From: Woeseia sp.
GTDB taxonomy: Bacteria > Pseudomonadota > Gammaproteobacteria > Steroidobacterales > Woeseiaceae
NCBI GenBank assembly: GCA_018701055.1
Contig: JABIUH010000057.1
Location: forward strand, 1-11,155
Direction of reading: 5' to 3'
DNA: 11,155 nucleotides
Made by a program: the position numbers and the translations under genes. Below are positions 1-6,479 of the stretch, piece by piece (the first letter of the stretch is position 1; each line of letters opens with the position of its first letter). A model generated the notes under the pieces. It made no database searches. It worked only from the letters and a program-made list of their open reading frames with translations, and was not told where the DNA came from.

Positions 1-1539
1 AGCCTCTACCGTGAAGGCAGATACAACGGTCACACCGAGAACAAAAAATCCAACACCGAAATGGGCAACCGACATACCAATTGCACCGCGTGTGAGTGCC
101 ACGGAACCGGCGCTACGCTTCCATGAACGAATCGGATCAATGACCGATGCAAGCATGACCCATATCGCGGCAATTGCACCAACCGCCAGCATTACGCTTG
201 TGCCACCGTAAAATATTAGTGGAATCAGGATGCCGACAACCACAGCAACCATCGCCGGCAGTCGCAATTTATTCACGAGTGCCTGCGGCGCCTGGTTACG
301 CCACGCGGTATGCATGCCGATCGCCATCAATAGAACTAACGGAACCATAGGAATAGCAAAGGCAATCTCGAAGTACGGTGGTCCAACAGAAATCTTGCTG
401 CCGTCCAGCAGCTCCACAAACAAAGGTGCCAGCGTCCCGCCCAATATTAGTGCAGTTGCGATTACCAGGAGAACGTTGTTAAGCAATAAAAACGTTTCGC
501 GTGATACCGGGCGAAACCCGGCTTCTGAATCCATGTCAGGTGCTCGCCATGCATACAGCACGAGTGCACCCCCGATGACGATCCCAAGAAAGGCCAAAAT
601 AAACAAGCCTCTTTCGGGGTCAACCGCGAACGAATGAACGGAAATCAGAATCCCCGAACGAACCAGAAAAGTACCCAGCAAACTCAGGGAAAATGCCGAA
701 ATCGCGAGCAACAGCGTCCAGCTTTTGAATAAGCCACGCTTTTCAGTCACCGCCAGCGAATGAATCAGTGCTGTGCCGATCAGCCAAGGCATGAACGATG
801 CGTTTTCAACCGGGTCCCAAAACCACCATCCGCCCCAGCCGAGCTCGTAGTAAGCCCACCAACTGCCTAACGCGATACCGACGGTGAGGAAAAGCCACGC
901 GGATGTCGTCCAGGGCCGAGTCCAGCGAGCCCATTTTTGATCAAGATCTCCGCTGATCATTGCAGCAATCGCAAAGGCGAACGCAACTGAAAAACCGACG
1001 TAACCGATGTAGAGAATAGGCGGATGTATTGCCAAACCGGGGTCTTGCAGAAGCGGATTCAGATCCGCGCCATCGGCAGCAGCGGGCAGAAGTCTTTCAA
1101 AGGGATTGGACGTCAGCAAAGTGAATAAGAGGAAACCGAAACTCAAGCCGCCCATAACAGCAATCACGCGCGCGCTAAATTTCTCAGGGAGCTCGGCGCT
1201 ATACCGGCAAACCAAAACCGTCCAGCCCGCTAACAACAGCACCCATAACAAAAGGGAGCCTTCATGTGCGCCCCATACAGCAGATATTTTGTAGACCGTT
1301 GGCAAAGACAACTGCGAATGGCTTGCAACATATAAAACAGAAAAGTCACTTTGCAGAAATGACCAAGTGAGGCAACCGAATGATATCGCAATAAAAACGA
1401 ACTGGCCTACCGCCGCGGGTCTAGCTACCCCCATCATTGCTTGATCATTACGATGCGCGCCCAACAATGGCAAAGCGCATTGGCAAATCGAAAGCGCCAG
1501 CGCAAGTATCAGCGCAAAATGGCCAATTTCAGGAATCAT
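1..1539 (-). CDS. ccmF: Cytochrome c maturation haem lyase subunit CcmF (3' end cut off by window edge)
   Basis: Integral membrane protein that receives haem from holo-CcmE and, with CcmH, attaches it to apocytochrome c on the periplasmic side. The visible 513 codons are open throughout; the family is about 640-660 residues, so roughly the last fifth is missing to the left. The tryptophan-rich WWD segment is clear (WGGWWFWDPVEN, residues 235-246). Histidines at 172 (AIHPP), 260 (IHSLAVTEKRG), 302 (VHSFAVDPERG) and 493 (AHFG) fall almost exactly where E. coli CcmF has its two periplasmic and two transmembrane haem-ligand histidines (about 173, 261, 303, 491). Multiple hydrophobic spans fit a polytopic protein. 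The ATG overlaps the ccmE stop codon as ATGA, so translation is probably coupled. Nothing looks damaged in the visible part. Confidence 0.97.
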   Translation of the reverse strand, partial: MIPEIGHFALILALALSICQCALPLLGAHRNDQAMMGVARPAAVGQFVFIAISFGCLTWSFLQSDFSVLYVASHSQLSLPTVYKISAVWGAHEGSLLLWVLLLAGWTVLVCRYSAELPEKFSARVIAVMGGLSFGFLLFTLLTSNPFERLLPAAADGADLNPLLQDPGLAIHPPILYIGYVGFSVAFAFAIAAMISGDLDQKWARWTRPWTTSAWLFLTVGIALGSWWAYYELGWGGWWFWDPVENASFMPWLIGTALIHSLAVTEKRGLFKSWTLLLAISAFSLSLLGTFLVRSGILISVHSFAVDPERGLFILAFLGIVIGGALVLYAWRAPDMDSEAGFRPVSRETFLLLNNVLLVIATALILGGTLAPLFVELLDGSKISVGPPYFEIAFAIPMVPLVLLMAIGMHTAWRNQAPQALVNKLRLPAMVAVVVGILIPLIFYGGTSVMLAVGAIAAIWVMLASVIDPIRSWKRSAGSVALTRGAIGMSVAHFGVGFFVLGVTVVSAFTVEA

Positions 1540-1994
1540 TTTTCATCCTGCTTGCTAATTGCTTCCTGCGCTGCCGCAGCTTTCGCTAACGAGTCTGCGA
1601 CCTCAGGCGGCATGTAATTTTCGTCATGCTTGGCAAGAACTTCATCCGCAATAAATGTGCCGGAATCATTCAAACGACCATGCGCCACAATACCTTGCCC
1701 CTCTCGAAACAGATCAGGCAAGATGCCCGCGTAATTAACCGTCAGTTTGCTAGTAAGATCTGTGAGGTCGAACGCAACCGTGAGGTCTCCTGGCGCACGT
1801 TGAACACTGCCTTCAACGACAAGGCCACCGACGCGAAAATTTCGGTCATCCGGGTAGTTACCTTTCTCAACCTCGGAAATCTCAACAAAGAACATCATGT
1901 TTTCTTTGAATGCTTGCAACGTCAGCAGGGCAGCGATGGCGATACCGGCCACCGTGAGGCCAACGGCCAGCATTCGTTGTTGTCGTGGTTTCAT
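1536..1994 (-). CDS. ccmE: Periplasmic haem chaperone CcmE
   Basis: Membrane-anchored haem chaperone: it binds haem covalently after CcmC delivery and passes it to CcmF. The 152-residue product has a short basic N-terminus followed by one transmembrane anchor (about residues 9-27), then the OB-fold periplasmic domain. The C-terminal haem-binding signature is intact as HDENYMPPEV, with the covalent haem-binding His at 123 and the following conserved Tyr at 127 (E. coli equivalents H130 and Y134). A flexible Ala/Lys-rich tail follows. Length is normal for the family. The ATG overlaps the ccmD stop (ATGA), and its own TGA overlaps the ccmF ATG, placing it in the middle of a coupled operon. It has the HxxxY form of the motif, not the cysteine variant found in some archaea and sulfate reducers. 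Confidence 0.97.
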   Translation of the reverse strand: MKPRQQRMLAVGLTVAGIAIAALLTLQAFKENMMFFVEISEVEKGNYPDDRNFRVGGLVVEGSVQRAPGDLTVAFDLTDLTSKLTVNYAGILPDLFREGQGIVAHGRLNDSGTFIADEVLAKHDENYMPPEVADSLAKAAAAQEAISKQDEK

Positions 1995-2155
1995 GATTTG
2001 ACTTCCATCGTACGAATTCGACGCCGAACGTCATTAATGGTTTTGGTATGCCCCATCCGTCCGCCAATTATACAAACGGCCAACACAATAATCGTCAGAC
2101 CGTAGGCACTCCACACGAAGCTTCCGTAGCCGCCCATCGACAAAACTTCCATCAT
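1991..2155 (-). CDS. ccmD: Small haem exporter protein CcmD
   Basis: Small single-span membrane protein that associates with CcmC and helps release holo-CcmE from the CcmABCD complex. I place the start at the ATG that overlaps the ccmC stop (ATGA at 2152-2155), giving 54 residues. A second ATG follows immediately, so the true start could be one codon later. An upstream in-frame extension would run into ccmC and lacks family support. The order is typical: an N-terminal Gly/Tyr/Trp segment (GGYGSFVWSAYG, residues 8-19), one hydrophobic helix (about 18-33), then a basic cytoplasmic tail with RRRIR. CcmD proteins are poorly conserved, so the call rests on size, topology and its position between ccmC and ccmE. 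Its stop overlaps the ccmE ATG. Confidence 0.92.
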   Translation of the reverse strand: MMEVLSMGGYGSFVWSAYGLTIIVLAVCIIGGRMGHTKTINDVRRRIRTMEVKS

Positions 2156-2904
2156 GTTGTACCTCCATCGTCCAGCAACATTTCGCGGACCCATTTTGCA
2201 CGACGTTCCCGGAACAAGACTTCTGTACGGACGCGTCCCAAGAGCAAGGCACCAAACAAAAATGTGAAGCCCAGGATCATTGCCAGTAGAGGATATAGCA
2301 TGTCCGACACCATTCCAGGACCTCCTTCACGAACGAGCGTTGGGCCCTGATGCAAAGAGCTCCACCACTCAACCGAATAATGAATAATCGGGACATTTAC
2401 CGCCCCGACAAGTGCCAATACCGCGCTGGCCTTATCAGCTTTAGCGATATCGTCAATCGACGCCCTCAGCGCCATGTAACCAATATAGAGGAACAACAGG
2501 AGCAATTCCGATGTCAGTCTTGGATCACCCCACTCCCACCAGGTTCCCCACATCGGCTTGCCCCAGATAGAACCGGTCGCCAGGGCGAGAAACGTAAACC
2601 AAGCGCCTAAGGGTGCGGCGGCAGCGGTAACAGCATGCGAGAGCTTTATCCGCCAGATCAGACCGATCCCGGCCGATATGGCCATGATCGAATACCCCAT
2701 CATCGACAGATAAGCCGCTGGCACATGCACATAGATAATGCGAAAAGCATCACCTTGCTGGTAGTCCGCCGGCGCGACAAAAAGGCCGGCATATCCGCCG
2801 TAGCCTATACAGGCAATGGCGGTGAAGGCGAACCACGGCACAACCTTTCCAGCAAATTGATAGAAATGTGGTGGTGAAGCCAGTTTATGAAAAAATTTCC
2901 ACAT
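2152..2904 (-). CDS. ccmC: Haem transporter/handling protein CcmC
   Basis: Polytopic inner-membrane protein of the haem-handling family that presents haem to CcmE. The 250-residue product contains the tryptophan-rich WWD-type motif WGTWWEWGDPRLTSELLL from residue 119. It also has two periplasmic histidines in the expected places: H60 (YVHVPAAY) and H185 (WWSSLHQGPT), equivalent to the E. coli haem ligands near 60 and 184. About six hydrophobic spans are visible. It starts at an ATG 12 nt after the ccmB stop. I see no strong Shine-Dalgarno in that gap, only GAGTGA overlapping the end of ccmB, so it may depend on translation of ccmB. Its stop overlaps the ccmD ATG. Confidence 0.97.
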   Translation of the reverse strand: MWKFFHKLASPPHFYQFAGKVVPWFAFTAIACIGYGGYAGLFVAPADYQQGDAFRIIYVHVPAAYLSMMGYSIMAISAGIGLIWRIKLSHAVTAAAAPLGAWFTFLALATGSIWGKPMWGTWWEWGDPRLTSELLLLFLYIGYMALRASIDDIAKADKASAVLALVGAVNVPIIHYSVEWWSSLHQGPTLVREGGPGMVSDMLYPLLAMILGFTFLFGALLLGRVRTEVLFRERRAKWVREMLLDDGGTT

Positions 2905-2916
2905 GAATTCAGGGAG

Positions 2917-3615
2917 TCACTCGTTGCTGATCCTTAATGCTGCGGCCGTGGCGAATGGTGCGAGGGTTAACGCCAACATGCAATAGGCTGCAAGGAAATA
3001 GATACCGGCAGAAACGGCGTCGTCTGAGGTGGAAAGAGATACCGTACGCGCACCAAAAATAAGGACCGGCATCGCCAAGGGAAGAATTAGTAAGCTGAGT
3101 AACGCTGTTCCTCTATGCAGGCCGACCGTGAGCGCTGCACCAATGGAACCAAACAGGCTCAGACTCAGGGTGCCGAAGAACAAGGTCACGGCCATAACCT
3201 TGATTGACTGATCTGGCATATGAAAACTAATCGCAATCAAAGGCGAAATGACGACCAGAGGCAAGCCACTCACTATCCAATGGCCTATTGCCTTTCCGAG
3301 CGCAAGCACGGTTAGCGGCTGGGGACTCAGCAATAGTTGATCCAGACTCCCGTCTTCGAAATCACTCACGAATAAGCTGTTCAGTGACAGCAATGCCGCT
3401 AGCAACGCGGCAACCCAGATGACCCCGGGACCGATGCTGCCAAGTTGCTCAGAACTTGGGCCAAGCGCCAGCGGAAACAATGTGCTCACCATGGCAAAGA
3501 AAAACAAGGGATTCAGCACGTCACCCGGTCGCTTCCACGCCAGCAGAATGTCACGACGGACGATCCCAATGAATCCTGACCATAAAGATGGGACTGGAGG
3601 AGCGGTATCGGTCAT
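2917..3615 (-). CDS. ccmB: Haem exporter ABC permease CcmB
   Basis: Membrane subunit of the CcmAB ABC transporter, which acts with CcmC and CcmD in release of haem-loaded CcmE. The product has 232 residues, close to the roughly 220 usual for the family. After a short soluble N-terminus (RRDILLAWKRPGDVLNPLFF, residues 19-38) there are about six hydrophobic segments. The family-typical cytoplasmic stretch SDFEDGSLDQLLLSP, which contacts the ATPase, is present at about residues 84-98. The ATG overlaps the ccmA stop as ATGA (3612-3615), consistent with stoichiometric production of the two transporter halves. No anomalies seen. Confidence 0.96.
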   Translation of the reverse strand: MTDTAPPVPSLWSGFIGIVRRDILLAWKRPGDVLNPLFFFAMVSTLFPLALGPSSEQLGSIGPGVIWVAALLAALLSLNSLFVSDFEDGSLDQLLLSPQPLTVLALGKAIGHWIVSGLPLVVISPLIAISFHMPDQSIKVMAVTLFFGTLSLSLFGSIGAALTVGLHRGTALLSLLILPLAMPVLIFGARTVSLSTSDDAVSAGIYFLAAYCMLALTLAPFATAAALRISNE

Positions 3616-4226
3616 GAAAGGGATACTCTCTTAACATCACCAACGATCTCTAAGGGCTGGTGTGTCGCTACGATGGCAGAACCACCATTGGCCAGGTGCT
3701 CAGATAGCACAGCATCGACCAAACTACGGCCAGCACTATCAAGATTCGTAAAGGGCTCATCCATCATCCACACCCGGCCCTTTGATAACAGCATACGAGC
3801 AAGGGCTACGCGTCTTTGCTGCCCTGCGGATAATGATCTCAATGGCAGCTCAGTTAACAAGTCTAAACCGAGACGGGCCAGAACCGCCGTTACCGAGCCT
3901 TCGTCAAACGAATGCAGCGACTGCTCGAAGCGCAGGTTTTCAAGGAGGTTGAGATCGTCCTTGAAACCGACTTTGTGAGCGAACCATGTCAGATCGGCAC
4001 GAAATGCCTGATAGTGCCCACGCAACGGATTGCCTTCCCAATGAATCTCGCCCTGCTCAAACTCAAGCAATCCGGCAATACCCCGCAAGAGGCTGGTCTT
4101 GCCACTACCGTTGCTACCCTCAACAATCAGCAGCTGGCCCGGATTTAGCGCAAATTCGAGCGAATCGAACAAACACTTGTCGCCCCGAAATAAGCACAGG
4201 TCGTGTCCTGATATTAAGGCATTCAA
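3612..4226 (-). CDS. ccmA: Haem exporter ABC ATPase CcmA (TTG start)
   Basis: Cytoplasmic ATPase of the CcmAB complex; it powers release of holo-CcmE from CcmC/CcmD. All ABC signatures are present in 204 residues: Walker A GSNGSGKT (37-44), signature LSAGQQRR (132-139), Walker B VWMMDEP (152-158) with catalytic E157, and the H-loop His189 in VATHQ. The start chosen is TTG at 4226. An in-frame TGA lies immediately upstream, so the frame cannot extend. The ATG at 4222 is out of frame and stops at once. A GGAG sits 8 nt upstream, and the resulting N-terminus (MNALISGHDLCLFRGDKCLF) aligns in length with other CcmA proteins. It is the first gene of the operon, with ccmB overlapping its stop. Confidence 0.95.
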   Translation of the reverse strand: MNALISGHDLCLFRGDKCLFDSLEFALNPGQLLIVEGSNGSGKTSLLRGIAGLLEFEQGEIHWEGNPLRGHYQAFRADLTWFAHKVGFKDDLNLLENLRFEQSLHSFDEGSVTAVLARLGLDLLTELPLRSLSAGQQRRVALARMLLSKGRVWMMDEPFTNLDSAGRSLVDAVLSEHLANGGSAIVATHQPLEIVGDVKRVSLS

Positions 4227-4498
4227 TCACTTAGCTCCGCTTGCTAATGTGGGCAAATAGATTTGTCCACCTGTAACAATCTTTGAAACTGTTCAGAATC
4301 ATAGCGCAAGCCATCATACATAATGTGAAGTTGTGAAAACGTGCATTGGCCATTGATTTTTAACGAATCACCCTACGCTGATTGCATGGCCTCGGACCCA
4401 ACCGTAGACTGATCTGCACAGTTGGTCGCGCTCTGAGAGGATGCGCCAAGTAACTGTATCAGAAACATAATTAGACTATTCGTACCGGGTTCACGTTT
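4227..4498. other. Divergent intergenic region between ccmA and the ATPase-FHA gene
   Basis: This 272-nt non-coding spacer must hold outward-facing promoters for the ccm operon (leftward) and the ATPase-FHA gene (rightward). It is AT-rich compared with the genes. AT-rich hexamers such as CATAAT (4466-4471, plus strand) and TATGAT on the minus strand near 4310-4320 could be -10 elements. I could not pair either with a convincing -35 at 16-18 nt, so no promoter is called. A TGATT-N7-AATCA inverted repeat occurs at 4354-4370 but does not match a known operator. No tRNA, small RNA or convincing terminator was seen. Confidence 0.6.
4235..4238 (-). promoter_or_regulatory. Ribosome binding site supporting the TTG start of ccmA
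   Basis: GGAG on the minus strand lies 8 nt before TTG at 4226. It decides the start because no in-frame ATG exists near the N-terminus and the codon just upstream of TTG is TGA. Confidence 0.6.
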
Positions 4499-5785
4499 AT
4501 GGAGTTAGCCGCAGCCGGCCTCAAGGAACAGCCGTTCCGTACACACGGGAGACCTTTAGTCTTCGTGGGATACGAGGGTCAGCAAAAAGCGTTCGATTTT
4601 TTCGCAGAAACCTGCGCATATAATTCCGGCATGGCCCTTTTCCAGGGGCCCTCCCTTTCTGGCAAAACCACCCTGCTACGGCAATTTGCTGCCGAGCACA
4701 AGGCACTCTGTTCTGTCGCGGTCGTCGACGGCGCGAACCTAAATACGACTACACTGCTGGAGCAAATCCTGCGTGAATACGGCTACGAGTACCAATTTGA
4801 CTCGGTGAATGAGTTACTTGGCATGCTGACTGTCTTCATCCGGCAGCAGACCGTCACCACCATGCCGCCGCTGCTGATCGTCGAAAATAGTCACGAGATG
4901 AGTCCAAGCGCGCTGCACGTGCTGTGCCAATTAGCCGCAATCAGAATCCGTGAGAAATTTGCGCTCAAAATTGTCCTGGCGAGCAACCGACCCATCAACT
5001 ACATCCTCCGCGGTCCTGCGATGGAGTGCATGCAGAAACGCCTGACGGGTGACTTTCACTTGCAGCCGTTGACGATGGCCGAAACCAACGACTATCTGTA
5101 CGCAAAAATGCGCCATGGTGGTTGCCTCGAACCAGATCGTGTCTTTCCTGAAAGAACTTGCGACGAATTATATAAGTCTTCCGGCGGTTGGCCTGGCACA
5201 ATCGATCGCTTAGCGCTGCTCGCGCTCGCCAGCGCCAAGAAATGCCCAATCGGAATAAAATGGGTGGAGCATCCGTCTATTTCCGCGCCAACAAACGTGA
5301 GTAGCGACTTCATAGAACCAGAAGCTGGCAAAAATGCTGGACGCGAATATCCACTCTTATTCGTCACTCACAAAGGTAGGACGCTCGAGAAAATAAAGTT
5401 TCAGGGGTCCAGATTGCTCGTAGGACGATCGGCGCACAATGACATAACGGTTGAGAGCAAATTCATCAGTCGCCACCACATGTTATTGGTTCGAAACGGC
5501 GAATCAACTTTATTGATGGACTTAAACAGTGCGAATGGCACCTATGTGAATTCCTGGCGGGTGTCGAATCAGATCCTGCAAAATCAAGACGTCATTACGA
5601 TCGGTGAACACGGTTTGAAGTTTGTGCATGTAGGCGCGCAGGATCGCGAAATTTTGGAAGCAACACAATTTGACGACACGGTTGTTATGAAGTCGATGGC
5701 AGATATTCGCCGAGTTCTGGCCAGAGAAAGCTCTGAGCTGGTACCTGCGCCAAAACGCCCATCTGAATTGCCGCGAGACCCTTAA
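4499..5785 (+). CDS. ExeA/GspA-like AAA ATPase fused to a C-terminal FHA domain
   Basis: Predicted cytoplasmic ATPase joined to a phosphothreonine-binding domain (428 residues). The ATPase part (about 1-250) has a P-loop GPSLSGKT (50-57), a Walker-B-like strand LLIVENSHEM (125-134), and an ExeA-type lid with KRLTGDFHLQPLTMAET (180-196) and GGWPGTIDRL (229-238). A linker (about 251-285) precedes an FHA domain (about 286-378) with canonical residues GR (309-310), SRHH (324-327) and NSANGT (343-348). A short tail contains ATQFDDT (388-394). In GspA/ExeA the ATPase is membrane-anchored and followed by a peptidoglycan-binding domain. Here no transmembrane segment is evident and FHA takes the C-terminal place. 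The Walker B acidic pair reads Glu-Asn instead of Asp-Glu. The ATG at 4499 has only a weak upstream purine run. Its role is unknown; pilus or secretion assembly, or a phospho-signalling switch, are inferences. It converges on tdk. Confidence 0.88.
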   Translation: MELAAAGLKEQPFRTHGRPLVFVGYEGQQKAFDFFAETCAYNSGMALFQGPSLSGKTTLLRQFAAEHKALCSVAVVDGANLNTTTLLEQILREYGYEYQFDSVNELLGMLTVFIRQQTVTTMPPLLIVENSHEMSPSALHVLCQLAAIRIREKFALKIVLASNRPINYILRGPAMECMQKRLTGDFHLQPLTMAETNDYLYAKMRHGGCLEPDRVFPERTCDELYKSSGGWPGTIDRLALLALASAKKCPIGIKWVEHPSISAPTNVSSDFIEPEAGKNAGREYPLLFVTHKGRTLEKIKFQGSRLLVGRSAHNDITVESKFISRHHMLLVRNGESTLLMDLNSANGTYVNSWRVSNQILQNQDVITIGEHGLKFVHVGAQDREILEATQFDDTVVMKSMADIRRVLARESSELVPAPKRPSELPRDP

Positions 5786-6414
5786 CTGTCCGACTCGATG
5801 ACGTCCAACGGCAGCTGATGCTGCGGCACCAGCGTTTCACGGTAATAATTTTCTTTAAAGTGTTTGCGACACATCGAGACGTATCGATCGTTGCCGCCAA
5901 TTTCGACCTGCGAGCCCTGCGTTATCGCATTCCCGTCTTCTGCTAAACGAATAACCATAGTCGCCTTGCCCCCACAAAAACATATGGCCTTTAATTCCTT
6001 GATGTTATCCGCCCAGGACAGTAGATATTTGCTGCCAATAAAAGGCTCGCCCTGAAAATCGGTTCGTAGTCCGTAGGCCAGAACCGGAATGTTCAACTCG
6101 TCAGTCACATCTCCGAGTTGATGGACCTGCTCTTTGGATAGGAATTGGGCTTCGTCTATCAACACGCAATGCAAAGGTCCTTCATTGACGCGCGCAGCGA
6201 TGGTCTTGAATAAATCCTGATCAGTCGCGAACGTAATAGCTGCCGCTTCAAGCCCTATCCGGGAGGTTATCTTCCCTACTCCGTAGCGATCATCAAAATC
6301 AGGCGCGAGCACCATTGTCTGCATGCCCCGTTCCCGGTAGTTATAACTCGACTGTAGTAACGCCGTAGATTTCCCGGCATTCATCGAGGAATAATAAAAA
6401 TAAAGCTTCGCCAT
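5782..6414 (-). CDS. tdk: Thymidine kinase (type II, TK1-like)
   Basis: Cytosolic salvage enzyme that phosphorylates thymidine to dTMP with ATP. The 210-residue product matches the compact type II family: P-loop SSMNAGKST (9-17), the DEAQF motif (87-91) with the catalytic Glu88, the lasso region around YGLRTDFQGEPF (114-125), and zinc ligands CFC (145-147) with CRKH (182-185). The layout closely follows E. coli Tdk (KAICFCGGKA, GNDRYVSMCRKH). An AGGAT Shine-Dalgarno (6422-6426, minus strand) lies about 7 nt before the ATG. It lies 63 nt downstream of the FAD oxidoreductase gene on the same strand, so co-transcription is possible, though a weak terminator-like element occurs between them. Its stop codon overlaps that of the convergent ATPase-FHA gene. 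Confidence 0.97.
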   Translation of the reverse strand: MAKLYFYYSSMNAGKSTALLQSSYNYRERGMQTMVLAPDFDDRYGVGKITSRIGLEAAAITFATDQDLFKTIAARVNEGPLHCVLIDEAQFLSKEQVHQLGDVTDELNIPVLAYGLRTDFQGEPFIGSKYLLSWADNIKELKAICFCGGKATMVIRLAEDGNAITQGSQVEIGGNDRYVSMCRKHFKENYYRETLVPQHQLPLDVIESDS

Positions 6415-6454
6415 AGACCTATCCTAACCGGACACGATGAGCCCTGCACGATGT

Positions 6455-6479
6455 AAAAAAACCGGATCAGAGCCCGTTT
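6455..6479 (-). terminator. Possible weak intrinsic terminator after the FAD oxidoreductase gene
   Basis: Read on the minus strand, AAACGGG and CCGGTTT form a 7-bp arm pair with one G-G mismatch around a 7-nt loop. Seven T residues (6461-6455) overlap and follow the second arm. It begins inside the stop codon of the upstream gene. The stem is short and largely AT apart from the mismatch, so termination would be partial at best. Confidence 0.22.

Noticed and set aside
230..637. Plus-strand open frame of 135 codons within ccmF
   Set aside because: It is antisense to a continuous, conserved CcmF coding frame and has low-complexity Thr/Ser/Pro composition typical of a reversed membrane gene.
1626..2105. 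Long plus-strand open frame opposite ccmE and ccmD
   Set aside because: It lies wholly antisense to genes with clear CcmE and CcmD signatures and shows no domain; it is a shadow of their codon use.
4354..4370. Inverted repeat TGATT-N7-AATCA in the ccmA upstream region, considered as an FNR/ANR box because ccm genes are often oxygen-regulated
   Set aside because: FNR sites need TTGAT-N4-ATCAA; the spacing and outer bases do not fit.
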